From contig NZ_SDOY01000156.1 of NCBI RefSeq assembly GCF_004117935.1, forward strand, positions 1 to 64,000: 64,000 nt of DNA. The letters are read 5' to 3'. Positions within the stretch are counted from its first letter, which is position 1; the number at the start of each line of letters is the position of its first letter. The notes under the pieces are model-generated. The model worked only from the letters and a program-made list of their open reading frames with translations. It was not told where the DNA came from and did not search any database. Positions 19,481 through 27,193 of this stretch are shown piece by piece. This stretch comes from Streptomyces roseicoloratus (GTDB taxonomy: Bacteria; Actinomycetota; Actinomycetes; Streptomycetales; Streptomycetaceae). A program made the position numbers and the translations under genes.

Positions 19481-19510
19481 ACTTCCGAGGGGTGATTTCC
19501 CCTCGGAAGT
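19481..19510 (+). terminator. Hairpin between pkaA and pkaB
   Basis: Perfect 12-bp inverted repeat 19481-19492 / 19499-19510 with a 6-nt TGATTT loop, 50 bp after the pkaA stop. There is no T-run, so it may be a terminator or an attenuator that lowers read-through into pkaB. A TAACTT box (19534-19539) right after it could restart transcription for pkaB. Confidence 0.65.
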
Positions 19511-19571
19511 GCCGGTCGACGCCCTCGGACGCGTAACTTTGAGCCGAACCGCAGCCGCTGAGGGAGCAGTC

Positions 19572-20816
19572 TTGGCACGGAATATCGGCAGCCGCTACAC
19601 GGCCCACCAGATCCTCGGGCGGGGCAGCGCCGGCACGGTGTGGCTCGGCGAGGGCCCCGAGGGCCCCGTCGCCATCAAGCTGCTGCGCGAGGACCTCGCC
19701 TCCGACCAGGAACTCGTCGGACGCTTCGTCCAGGAGCGCACCGCGCTGCTCGGGCTCGACCACCCGCACGTCGTCTCCGTCCGCGACCTCGTCGTCGACG
19801 GCAACGACCTCGCGCTCGTCATGGACCTGGTCCGCGGCACCGACCTGCGCACCCGCCTCGACCGCGAGCGCCGGCTCGCGCCCGAGGCCGCCGTCGCGAT
19901 CATCGCCGACGTCGCCGACGCCCTCGCCGTCGCCCACAAGGCAGGCGTCGTCCACCGCGACGTCAAGCCCGAGAACATCCTGCTCGACATGGAGGGCCCG
20001 CTCGGCCCCGGCGGCGCCCACCCCGCCCTCCTCACCGACTTCGGCGTCGCCAAGCTCATCGACACGCCCGGCCGCACCAAGGCCACCCGGATCATCGGCA
20101 CCCCCGACTACCTCGCCCCCGAGATCGTCGAGGGCCTGCCGCCGCGCGCCGCCGTCGACATCTACGCCCTCGCCACGGTCCTGTACGAGCTGCTGGCCGG
20201 CTTCACGCCGTTCGGCGGCGGCCACCCCGGCGCCGTCCTCCGCCGGCACGTCACCGAGACCGTCGTCCCGCTGCCCGGCATCCCCGAGGAGCTGTGGCAG
20301 CTGATCGTCCAGTGCCTGGCCAAGGCGCCCGCCTCCCGGCTGCGCGCCTCGGAGCTCGGGAGCCGGCTGCGCGACGTGCTGCCCATGCTCAAGGGCATCC
20401 CGCCGCTCGACGTCGACGAGCCGGACGCCGACCCGGCGGAGCCCGAGGAGGACCCGTACGCGACGGGCGGCGCGAGCGCGGGCGCGGCGGGCGAGGCCGC
20501 CCCGCGCCGGGCCGCCGTACCGCTGGTCCCCGGCGCCTCCACCGACTCCAACCGGGACACCCACACCTCCATGCGCGTCCCCGGCCCCGACGAGCTCTCC
20601 GGCGGGCCCCTCGGCACCGCCCGCGCCCCGCGCCCCACGGGCGCACGCCGCCCCGGCTCGGCACGCCACAAGGCCGACGCGGTCCGCAAGCGCCGGATCG
20701 TCCTCGGCGTCACCGCGGCCGTGATCGCGGGCGCGCTGGGCGTCGGCGGCTACGTGGCGGCCTCGGGCGGCGAGGACGCCCCGCCGCAGGACTCGAAGCA
20801 GTCGCAGCAGCCGTAG
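19572..20816 (+). CDS. pkaB: Membrane Ser/Thr protein kinase, PkaB type
   Basis: 414 residues starting at the TTG at 19572, with AGGGAG 5 nt upstream; no ATG or GTG lies near the kinase start and the length agrees with S. coelicolor PkaB (about 417, from memory). Kinase domain 9-265: Gly loop GRGSAGTVW, Lys36, HRDVKPEN with Asp130, DFG 156-158, GTPDYLAPE. A charged, disordered juxtamembrane region (about 275-370) follows, then one helix (376-397) and a short Gln/Ser-rich outer tail. It is a paralogue of the preceding kinase with a shorter linker. Both probably autophosphorylate and may phosphorylate the FHA-ATPase; substrates are not visible from sequence. Confidence 0.87.
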   Translation: MARNIGSRYTAHQILGRGSAGTVWLGEGPEGPVAIKLLREDLASDQELVGRFVQERTALLGLDHPHVVSVRDLVVDGNDLALVMDLVRGTDLRTRLDRERRLAPEAAVAIIADVADALAVAHKAGVVHRDVKPENILLDMEGPLGPGGAHPALLTDFGVAKLIDTPGRTKATRIIGTPDYLAPEIVEGLPPRAAVDIYALATVLYELLAGFTPFGGGHPGAVLRRHVTETVVPLPGIPEELWQLIVQCLAKAPASRLRASELGSRLRDVLPMLKGIPPLDVDEPDADPAEPEEDPYATGGASAGAAGEAAPRRAAVPLVPGASTDSNRDTHTSMRVPGPDELSGGPLGTARAPRPTGARRPGSARHKADAVRKRRIVLGVTAAVIAGALGVGGYVAASGGEDAPPQDSKQSQQP

Positions 20817-21030
20817 GAGCCGTAGGAGCCGGGCCGCCCATGGGTGACGGACATGGCGGCAGGCGGTCCGGTCCCGGCGGTGGGCGGCGGCCCGGCAGCA
20901 GGCGGCGGCCCGTCAGCGACCCGTGGGCGGCCTGGTGCCGGGCCGCCCGTGGGCGCCGGTTCCGGCGGCTTCCGGGGCGCCTCGGAAGCCTCACGGGCGT
21001 AGGGGAGTCCGGGTCCCGGCCCGGAGCCGT

Positions 21031-21045
21031 TACGCTGGACGCGTG
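21031..21045 (+). promoter_or_regulatory. Predicted leaderless promoter of prfB
   Basis: TACGCT (21031-21036) fits the TAnnnT -10 box and ends 6 nt before the GTG start at 21043, so the transcript would begin at the start codon. No Shine-Dalgarno sequence is present, which agrees. The -35 box is weak. Confidence 0.55.
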
Positions 21046-22155
21046 GCAGTCGTCGATGTATCCGAAGAGCTGAAGTCCCTCTCCTCGACCATGGGGTCGA
21101 TCGAGGCCGTACTGGACCTCGACAAGATGAGGGCAGACATCGCCGTGCTCGAAGAGCAGGCCGCGGCCCCGTCCCTGTGGGACGACCCGGAGGCGGCGCA
21201 GAAGATCACGAGCAAGCTTTCGCACCTCCAGGCCGAGGTGCGCAAGGCCGAGGCACTGCGCGGCCGCATCGACGACCTCGCGGTCCTCTTCGAGCTGGCC
21301 GAGGAGATGGACGACCCGGACACCCGGGCCGAGGCCGAGACCGAGCTGGTGTCCGTCCGCAAGGCGCTCGACGAGATGGAGGTCCGCACCCTCCTCTCCG
21401 GCGAGTACGACGCCCGCGAGGCCCTGGTCAACATCCGGGCCGAGGCCGGCGGCGTGGACGCCTCCGACTTCGCCGAGCGCCTCCAGCGCATGTACCTGCG
21501 CTGGGCCGAGCGCCACGGCTACTCGACCGAGGTCTACGAGACCTCGTACGCGGAAGAGGCCGGCATCAAGTCGACCACCTTCGTGGTCAAGGCGCCGTAC
21601 GCCTACGGCACGCTCTCCGTCGAGCAGGGCACGCACCGCCTGGTGCGCATCTCGCCCTTCGACAACCAGGGCCGCCGTCAGACCTCCTTCGCGGGCGTCG
21701 AGATCCTGCCGGTCGTCGAGCAGTCCGACCACGTCGACATCGACGAGTCCGACCTGCGCATCGACGTGTACCGCGCGTCGGGCCCCGGCGGCCAGGGCGT
21801 CAACACGACCGACTCGGCGGTGCGCATCACCCACCTCCCGACCGGCATCGTGGTCTCCTGCCAGAACGAGCGCTCGCAGATCCAGAACAAGGCGAGCGCC
21901 ATGAACGTCCTCCAGGCCAAGCTCCTCGAGCGCCAGCGCCAGGAGGAGCGCGCCAAGATGGACGCCCTGAAGGGCGACGGCGGCAGCTCCTGGGGCAACC
22001 AGATGCGCTCCTACGTCCTGCACCCGTACCAGATGGTCAAGGACCTCCGTACGGAGTTCGAGGTCGGCAACCCGCAGTCCGTCCTGGACGGCGAGATCGA
22101 CGGCTTCCTGGAGGCCGGCATCCGCTGGCGCAAGCAGCAGGAACAGGCGCAGTGA
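21043..22155 (+). CDS. prfB: Peptide chain release factor 2 (RF2)
   Basis: 370 residues; terminates translation at UGA and UAA on the ribosome. The GGQ peptidyl-tRNA hydrolysis motif is present (ASGPGGQGVNTTDSAV), as is the QNERSQIQNK helix. The codon-recognition domain is of RF2 type. The GTG start is chosen because the upstream in-frame residues are low-complexity and no -10 lies before them. There is no in-frame TGA, so the programmed frameshift of E. coli prfB is absent. The stop codon TGA is also the outer end of an IS-like element (see below), so the native 3' region has been replaced. Confidence 0.96.
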   Translation: MAVVDVSEELKSLSSTMGSIEAVLDLDKMRADIAVLEEQAAAPSLWDDPEAAQKITSKLSHLQAEVRKAEALRGRIDDLAVLFELAEEMDDPDTRAEAETELVSVRKALDEMEVRTLLSGEYDAREALVNIRAEAGGVDASDFAERLQRMYLRWAERHGYSTEVYETSYAEEAGIKSTTFVVKAPYAYGTLSVEQGTHRLVRISPFDNQGRRQTSFAGVEILPVVEQSDHVDIDESDLRIDVYRASGPGGQGVNTTDSAVRITHLPTGIVVSCQNERSQIQNKASAMNVLQAKLLERQRQEERAKMDALKGDGGSSWGNQMRSYVLHPYQMVKDLRTEFEVGNPQSVLDGEIDGFLEAGIRWRKQQEQAQ

Positions 22156-22160
22156 CATCC

Positions 22161-22182
22161 TCTCCCCCCTGTAGGGGGGAGA
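22161..22182. terminator. IS right-end hairpin, likely also prfB terminator
   Basis: Perfect 9-bp stem (22161-22169 / 22174-22182) around TGTA, 5 nt after the prfB stop. The reverse complement matches the hairpin and GGATGTCA end that I associate with the right end/omega-RNA tail of actinobacterial TnpB elements. As the first strong hairpin after prfB it is likely used as its terminator. Confidence 0.7.
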
Positions 22183-22477
22183 TTTCCGCCTACCGCGCCG
22201 TTGAAGCTTGCGGTTTCGGGTGGGTTCCTGCTTCGCCGCGCGGTGCCGGGACGAGTCCCGGTCTTACCTGCGCTCCACAGGCTGACACCGCCAGTCCGGC
22301 GGCCTTGGCGATGTTGACCGGGGCGTTGATGTCCCGGTCCAGGACCGTCCCACAGGCCCCACAGGTCCATTCGCGGACGTGCAGGGGCTTCGGGCCGTCC
22401 TTGACGCCACACGCCGAGCACACCTGAGACGTGGGCTCGAAGCGGCCGATGCGGACGAAGGTCCGCCCGTACCGGGC

Positions 22478-22634
22478 GGCCGCCGCGAGTTCCACCACCG
22501 GCTCTCCACACGGCTGATCCGCGAGAACCAAGCGGTCGCCGTGGAGACCTGGCGGTGAAAGGACTCGCGCGTACGCGCCTGGCCAAGTCCGTCCACGACG
22601 CCGGATGGTCGGCGTTCGTGACCGCGCGTCGGCC
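22478..22634. repeat. Imperfect inverted repeat bounding the tnpB inversion
   Basis: GGCCGCCGCG at 22478-22487 and, in reverse complement, GGCCGACGCG at 22625-22634 (9 of 10 match). They sit at the two junctions where tnpB coding sense flips strand, so recombination between them can explain the inverted 138-bp block. Confidence 0.7.
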
Positions 22635-22974
22635 ACTCGCGCGTGAGCGCGGGCGACCTTCAGCCGGGCCTTGCTCCTGTTAGCGCTTCTCGGCCCGGCG
22701 CAGGAAGCGCGGGGAGTCGATCTTCGTCCCGTCGGAGAGGACCGCGAAGTGTCCGAGGTCGATGCCGATCTCGGGCGTCGTCTGCGGCAGTACCTCTTCC
22801 GGGCCACTCTCCACGACGAAGCTCGCGAAGTACCGGCCCGCGCTGTCCTTGACGACGGTCACCGTGGACGGCGTCGAAGGCAGGGAGCGGGACCACTTCA
22901 CCCGCACGTCGCCGGTCTTCGGCAGGCGCCGCCCAAGGGCGGTACCGCCGTCACGACCATCGTGGACGCGCACC

Positions 22975-23181
22975 GGGTTCCAGGCCACGACCTACGCGTA
23001 CGACAAGCACGAGAAGCTCGCCAGGATGACCGACCCGGCCGGTGTCTCCTGGACCTATGACGCCCGAGGCCGCGTGACCGAGGCGAACGACCCGGACAAG
23101 GGCGTCACCAGGACCACGTACGACAACGCCGACCGCCCGGTGACGTCCACGGACGCGCGCGGAGTCGCACTCACCACGGGG
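22975..23181 (+). pseudogene. RHS/YD-repeat fragment
   Basis: An open frame of 69 codons with YD/RHS repeats: TTYAYDKHEKLARMTDPAG, WTYDARGRVTEANDPDKG, RTTYDNADRPVTSTDARG. These belong to the beta-shell of RHS polymorphic toxins, normally more than 1000 residues long. The fragment begins directly at the tnpB remnant and then runs into sequence without YD repeats, so both ends are truncated. It has no own start codon. It shows that a large RHS gene once lay here or was carried in. Confidence 0.8.
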
Positions 23182-23469
23182 AACCCTGGATCTCGTCGGA
23201 ATCGCCGGCGGAGGTGCGGCCCTCACGCTCGGCAGGGTTCTGTACCGTGGGGCGTCCGCACAGAGCGCACTCAGGTCGACGACTCGCAGTGCCACGAACC
23301 CCGGAACGGGTTCCACAAGATGCGCCGCGGACTGGGGGAAGCCGTTCGGCTCGGCAAAGCCGCAGAGCGATACGACAAGATCAACACGAGCATCGGCGTG
23401 GCCGCAACGGTGACTTACGAGGCGCGGTATTTCAGAGCCAACTGCGGATTGATGCCGGAAGGATGTTGA
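23182..23469 (+). pseudogene. Probable C-terminal remnant of an RHS toxin
   Basis: After the YD repeats, the other forward frame (about 23190-23310) reads LDLVGIAGGGAALTLGRVLYRG, a hydrophobic segment common before polymorphic toxin domains. The original frame then continues FHKMRRGLGEAVRLGKAAER and TYEARYFRANCGLMPEGC to a stop at 23469. The frame change and the missing middle indicate a deletion and frameshift. I cannot name a toxin family for the tail. Its stop overlaps the next small ORF. Confidence 0.55.
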
Positions 23470-23645
23470 CCTTCATGCCGCACTACGGACTGGCGCTGTT
23501 CATACTCGGAGCGCTGGGGCTCCTGGTATCGACCAAAGGTCGGCGCGGCTGGGAGAACTGGGGAACCGCGGGGCGATGGGGTGCCTCCGTGAGCTTCCTG
23601 GCCATCCTGGTAGGCCTGTACGCGATGGACTGGGCCGCCGCCTGA
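23463..23645 (+). CDS. Small two-helix membrane protein, possible immunity protein
   Basis: 60 residues with two hydrophobic segments: YGLALFILGALGLLVS and VSFLAILVGLYAMDW, separated by a basic/Trp-rich loop. Its ATG at 23463 overlaps the stop of the preceding RHS tail (ATGTTGA); GGAAGG directly precedes it, and a second ATG at 23475 has better spacing from that site. Overlap with a toxin tail and small size suggest an immunity protein, but this is inference. No family recognised. Codon use is less GC-biased than in the flanking core genes, in keeping with acquired DNA. Confidence 0.55.
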   Translation: MLTFMPHYGLALFILGALGLLVSTKGRRGWENWGTAGRWGASVSFLAILVGLYAMDWAAA

Positions 23646-24064
23646 GCCTCGGCTGTGGTGACGGCTCCCCGGTACCTCGGTCGTCGTGACCTCTGCCTCG
23701 TGGTGTTCCTGGACCGGCACTTCGCCGAGCTGAATGGTCGCTTCGTTCGGACGATTCGCGGGCGCAAGCGGTGCGTTGGCGGTTCTGACGCTTTGTCGAC
23801 ATGAGAACCAGTCGAGCGTGGCCGGGAGTTCAGGGTTTACGTCACAGTTGCATCGCCGCATGGCGGGCAGAAGGTGATCTTTCGGGCATCGCACGCGCAA
23901 CGACCTTGACGTGTCATCGGAAACTCGGAAGGGTGGCACGCGGCATGCGTGTTTCTGGGGCGCGTGTGAACGGGGGCAGGTCCAGTACGTGTGGCACCCC
24001 CGTGGTTCCGGAGCCCCGCGCGCGGCTCTACAGACGATTTTCAGCTACTGGGGGTAGCAGCCAG
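23646..24064. other. Intergenic region before the LAETG protein
   Basis: 419 bp with lower GC than the core genes. I see no convincing coding frame. It should hold the promoter of the surface protein; GGGTTTACGTCACAG (23831-23845) and CGACCTTGACGTGTCATCG near 23898-23916 share a TGACG/ACGTCA-like element that may be an operator. GGGGGTAGCAG before the ATG at 24065 is the likely ribosome site. Confidence 0.45.
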
Positions 24065-24928
24065 ATGACCAAGAAGACGCGGGTCCGCGTCGCGCGGATA
24101 GCTGCCGGTGCCGTGATCGCGGCCGGCGCGTCGCTCACCGTCGCGGGTGCCGCTCAGGCCGTGAACGGCCCCGAAATCTCGATCACCCTCGACGACCCGA
24201 GCTGTGAGGTCGACCCGCTCTCCTGCGAGGGTGGTACGTCGGAGGGCAACACCTCTGAGGGCAACACCTCTGAGGGCAACACCTCTGAGGGCAACACCTC
24301 TGAGGGTGGTACGTCCGAGGGCAACACTTCTGAGGGCAACACCTCTGAGGGTGGCACGTCCGAGGGCAACACCTCCGAGGGCAACACCTCCGAGGGTGGC
24401 ACGTCCGAGGGCAACACCTCTTCGGGCACGTCGAACGGCACCTCCTCGGGTACCTCGAACGGCACCTCTTCGGGCACTTCGAACGGCACCTCCTCGGGTA
24501 CCTCGAACGGCACCTCTTCGGGCACTTCGAACGGCACCTCCTCGGGTACCTCGAACGGCACCTCCTCGGGGACGTCCACCGGCAGCACCGGTTCCACCGG
24601 CTCCACGTCCACGGGCAGCACCGGCAGCACCGGCAGCACGTCCACCGGCTCCACCGGCAGCACCGGCTCCACCACCTCCGGTGGCTCCACCGACGGTGGC
24701 GCCGGCACCTGCACCGTCGACCTCGACGGTGCCGAGTGCGCGGACAACAACCCGGGCACCAACAACGCCGGCTCGCAGCCCGTCGAGCAGGGCAAGGCCA
24801 AGGAGGAGCTGGCCGAGACCGGCGCCGCCGAGACCTCGTTCCTGATCATCGGCGCCGCCACCATGATCGCCGGCGGCATCGGCTTCCGCTTCCTGCCGCG
24901 TCTCGTCAGCGGCCGGACCGCCGCCTGA
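24065..24928 (+). CDS. Repetitive sortase-anchored surface protein (LAETG)
   Basis: 287 residues. A Sec signal peptide (MTKKTRVRVARIAAGAV...) probably ends after AQA (residue 32). The mature part is almost all low complexity: 13 copies of EG(G/N)TS (55-119), six copies of SGTSNGTS, then STGSTG runs. A short DCT/CTVDLDGAECADNNPG segment precedes LAETG (249-253), a helix 258-276 and a basic tail, the layout of a substrate for Streptomyces class E sortases. It would sit covalently on the peptidoglycan as a long Ser/Thr/Gly stalk, likely glycosylated. The functional binding part, if any, is tiny. Repeat number is expected to vary between strains. Confidence 0.85.
   Translation: MTKKTRVRVARIAAGAVIAAGASLTVAGAAQAVNGPEISITLDDPSCEVDPLSCEGGTSEGNTSEGNTSEGNTSEGNTSEGGTSEGNTSEGNTSEGGTSEGNTSEGNTSEGGTSEGNTSSGTSNGTSSGTSNGTSSGTSNGTSSGTSNGTSSGTSNGTSSGTSNGTSSGTSTGSTGSTGSTSTGSTGSTGSTSTGSTGSTGSTTSGGSTDGGAGTCTVDLDGAECADNNPGTNNAGSQPVEQGKAKEELAETGAAETSFLIIGAATMIAGGIGFRFLPRLVSGRTAA
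24227..24421 (+). repeat. 15-bp coding minisatellite, 13 units
   Basis: Thirteen in-frame units of the form GAGGGCAACACCTCT encode EG(N/G)TS. Neighbouring units are identical or differ by a base, indicating recent slippage or unequal exchange. Confidence 0.9.
24422..24565 (+). repeat. 24-bp coding repeat, 6 units
   Basis: Six units encode SGTSNGTS. Alternating units share the same silent bases (GGGCACTTC versus GGGTACCTC), so a 48-bp pair was the unit of amplification. Confidence 0.9.
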
Positions 24929-24988
24929 GACCGTCAGGCGTAGGCCGCGGACGCCGTAGGCCGTCCGGCTGAGGCGTACAGCGCGCGA

Positions 24989-25023
24989 AAGGGCCGGAGG
25001 TGCTTCCCGCACCTCCGGCCCTT
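24989..25023. terminator. Bidirectional terminator
   Basis: Perfect 15-bp stem 24989-25003 / 25009-25023 with a 5-nt loop, AA before and TT after, between the convergent surface-protein gene and the zinc-ribbon gene. Confidence 0.88.
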
Positions 25024-25074
25024 CCGCCGTATGCCCCTCCGGGGGCCCCTGCGTACTCCTTCGCGCTCCGGCGC

Positions 25075-25260
25075 TCACGCGCCCTGTACGACCGCCAGCA
25101 GTGCCATCGCCGCCACCAGAGCGATCACCAGGGTCAGCAGCATCGCCGGGGTCAGGCCCGCGGGCTGGGGCAGTCGCTCGCGATTGGCGCGGCAGACGGG
25201 GCAGCGGCCCTCCGCGACGGGGGCCGCGCAGTTGGCGCACACCAGCCGGTCATAGGTCAT
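25075..25260 (-). CDS. Small zinc-ribbon membrane protein
   Basis: 61 residues. The N-terminus has a four-Cys zinc ribbon (CANC at 8-11 and CPVC at 20-23) and the C-terminus one helix (MLLTLVIALVAAMALLAVV). The ATG at 25260 is preceded by a strong GGAGGAGAG ribosome site; the upstream in-frame sequence is not protein-like. A conserved small protein found near ftsE in streptomycetes as I recall; role unknown. It could be a membrane adaptor that holds a metal-dependent partner. Divergent from ftsE. Confidence 0.75.
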   Translation of the reverse strand: MTYDRLVCANCAAPVAEGRCPVCRANRERLPQPAGLTPAMLLTLVIALVAAMALLAVVQGA

Positions 25261-25484
25261 GCGCTCTCCTCCTCCCGCAGGGGTCCGTATCAGGACAACG
25301 CCCGGCACGGTCCGTGCGTTCCCCTTACCACTGTGCCAGCTCCCGGGCTTTTCGGCGCGCCCCGTAAGAGTGCGAGCGAAAGGACGAAAAGGATAAAGCA
25401 CGCAAGCCCGGACCGCGACTGCACGGGCCATCCCGACTCGCGTATGGTCACGCACACCTACTCCCGGCCGACCGTGGTGCATCC

Positions 25485-26174
25485 GTGATCCGATTCGACA
25501 ACGTCTCCAAGTCCTATCCGAAGCAGAACCGCCCCGCGCTCCGGGACGTCTCCCTGGAGATCGAGAAGGGGGAGTTCGTCTTCCTCGTCGGTTCCTCCGG
25601 CTCCGGAAAGTCGACCTTCCTGCGGCTGATCCTGCGCGAGGAGCGCGCCAGCCAGGGCCAGGTCCACGTCCTGGGCAAGGACCTCGCCCGGCTGTCCAAC
25701 TGGAAGGTGCCGCACATGCGCCGCCAGCTCGGGACGGTCTTCCAGGACTTCCGGCTGCTGCCGAACAAGACCGTCGCCGAGAACGTGGCCTTCGCCCAGG
25801 AGGTCATCGGCAAGCCGCGCGGCGAGATCCGCAAGGCCGTGCCCCAGGTGCTCGACCTGGTCGGCCTCGGCGGCAAGGAGGACCGCATGCCCGGCGAGCT
25901 CTCCGGTGGTGAGCAGCAGCGCGTCGCCATCGCCCGGGCCTTCGTCAACCGGCCGATGCTGCTGATCGCGGACGAGCCCACCGGCAACCTCGACCCGCAG
26001 ACCTCGGTCGGCATCATGAAGCTGCTCGACCGCATCAACAGGACAGGGACCACCGTCGTCATGGCGACCCACGACCAGAACATCGTCGACCAGATGCGCA
26101 AGCGCGTCATCGAGCTCGAGAAGGGCCGCCTCGTCCGCGACCAGGCGCGCGGCGTCTACGGCTACCAGCACTGA
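25485..26174 (+). CDS. ftsE: Cell-division ABC ATPase FtsE
   Basis: 229 residues with GTG start. Walker A GSSGSGKST, signature LSGGEQQR, Walker B LLIADEPTGNLD and the H-loop ATHDQN are all intact. FtsE binds ATP in the cytoplasm and, through FtsX, activates peptidoglycan hydrolases at division or sporulation septa. The GTG has no clear ribosome site. Followed by ftsX with a 22-bp gap in one operon, then an S41 protease. Confidence 0.96.
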   Translation: MIRFDNVSKSYPKQNRPALRDVSLEIEKGEFVFLVGSSGSGKSTFLRLILREERASQGQVHVLGKDLARLSNWKVPHMRRQLGTVFQDFRLLPNKTVAENVAFAQEVIGKPRGEIRKAVPQVLDLVGLGGKEDRMPGELSGGEQQRVAIARAFVNRPMLLIADEPTGNLDPQTSVGIMKLLDRINRTGTTVVMATHDQNIVDQMRKRVIELEKGRLVRDQARGVYGYQH

Positions 26175-26196
26175 GCGGACAGGGGAAAGTCACACC

Positions 26197-27114
26197 ATGC
26201 GCGCTCAGTTCGTGCTCTCCGAGATCGGGGTCGGTCTCCGGCGCAATCTGACGATGACCTTCGCCGTCATCGTGTCCGTGGCCCTGTCGCTGGCCCTGTT
26301 CGGCGGTGCCCTGCTCATGCGCGAGCAGGTCAGCACGATGAAGGACTACTGGTACGACAAGGTCAACGTCTCCATCTTCCTCTGCAACAAGAGCGACGGG
26401 ACCACCACGGCCAGGTGTGCCAAGGGTGCCGTCACCAAGGAGCAGAAGGAGCAGATCGAGGCCGATCTGAAGAAGATGGACATCGTCGAGACGGTCCACC
26501 ACGAGTCCGCCGACGAGGCCTTCAAGCACTACAAGGAGCAGTACGGCGACACGGCCATCGCCTCCGTCGTCACCCCGGACCAGATGCAGGAGTCCTTCCG
26601 GGTCAAGCTCAAGGACCCGGAGAAGTACAAGGTCGTCGCGACCGCCTTCGCCGGTCGTGACGGCGTCGAGTCCGTCCAGGACCAGCGCAACATCCTGCAG
26701 AACCTCTTCGACCTGATGAACGGCATGAACATCGCCGCGCTCGGCGTCATGGGGCTCATGCTGGTCATCGCGCTGATGCTGATCGTCAACACGGTGCGCG
26801 TCTCGGCGTTCAGTCGGCGCCGCGAGACGGGCATCATGCGGCTGGTCGGCGCGACCAACTTCTACATCCAGATGCCGTTCATCATGGAGGCCGCCTTCGC
26901 CGGTCTCCTCGGCGGCGCGGTGGCGTGCGTGATGCTCCTCGTCGGCCGCTACTTCCTGATCGACCACGGCATCGCGCTCGCCGAGAAGATGCAGCTGGTG
27001 AACTTCATCGGCTGGGACGCCGTCTTCGCCAAGCTGCCGCTCGTCCTCGCGATCGGTCTGCTGATGCCGGCTCTGGCCGCCTTCATCGCGTTGCGCAAGT
27101 ACCTGAAGGTGTGA
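26197..27114 (+). CDS. ftsX: Cell-division membrane protein FtsX
   Basis: 305 residues, four helices: about 20-42, an extracellular domain of roughly 140 residues (43-185) with a Cys pair region (FLCNKSDGTTTARCAKG), then 185-210, 230-255 and 270-300. This is the FtsX topology; the outer domain transmits ATP-driven change from FtsE to a wall hydrolase. ATG at 26197 has GGGGAAAG upstream. The downstream secreted S41 protease may be co-transcribed or start from its own promoter. Confidence 0.95.
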   Translation: MRAQFVLSEIGVGLRRNLTMTFAVIVSVALSLALFGGALLMREQVSTMKDYWYDKVNVSIFLCNKSDGTTTARCAKGAVTKEQKEQIEADLKKMDIVETVHHESADEAFKHYKEQYGDTAIASVVTPDQMQESFRVKLKDPEKYKVVATAFAGRDGVESVQDQRNILQNLFDLMNGMNIAALGVMGLMLVIALMLIVNTVRVSAFSRRRETGIMRLVGATNFYIQMPFIMEAAFAGLLGGAVACVMLLVGRYFLIDHGIALAEKMQLVNFIGWDAVFAKLPLVLAIGLLMPALAAFIALRKYLKV

Positions 27115-27193
27115 CAGTTCACTCGTCGTGACCGGATGGCGTCGTACGGCCAACCCCCGTACGGCGCCATCTGCTTGTCCTAGAGTGGGCGAC

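Larger units (their letters stand above)
22153..22975 (-). mobile_element. Degenerate IS200/IS605-type element with a wrecked tnpB
   Basis: Remnant of a TnpB (RNA-guided nuclease/OrfB) element. Minus-strand blocks: about 22975-22622 carries DVRVKWSRSLPS and the RuvC-I strand IGIDLGHFAVLSDG; 22483-22190 carries YGRTFVRIGRFEPTSQ, the zinc-ribbon Cys pairs (VCSACG, WTCGACG) and DRDINAPVNI. Between them, about 22484-22621 is inverted: the plus strand there encodes FHHRLSTRLIRENQAVAVE and, after a 1-nt loss, LAVKGLARTRLAKSVHDAGW. A stop (TAG near 22680) and frame changes add damage. About 150 N-terminal residues are missing; RHS sequence begins at the junction. The right end is the hairpin beside the prfB stop. 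No TnpA is present. Confidence 0.85.

Noticed and set aside
20923..21300. Programmed +1 frameshift in prfB as in E. coli
   Set aside because: The frame is continuous from 21043 with no early TGA.
22264..22596. A separate small gene inside the IS remnant
   Set aside because: It is one of several overlapping frames of the broken, inverted tnpB and has no own ribosome site or family.
24227..24565. CRISPR array
   Set aside because: The repeats are directly adjacent, in frame and coding, without unique spacers; no cas genes nearby.
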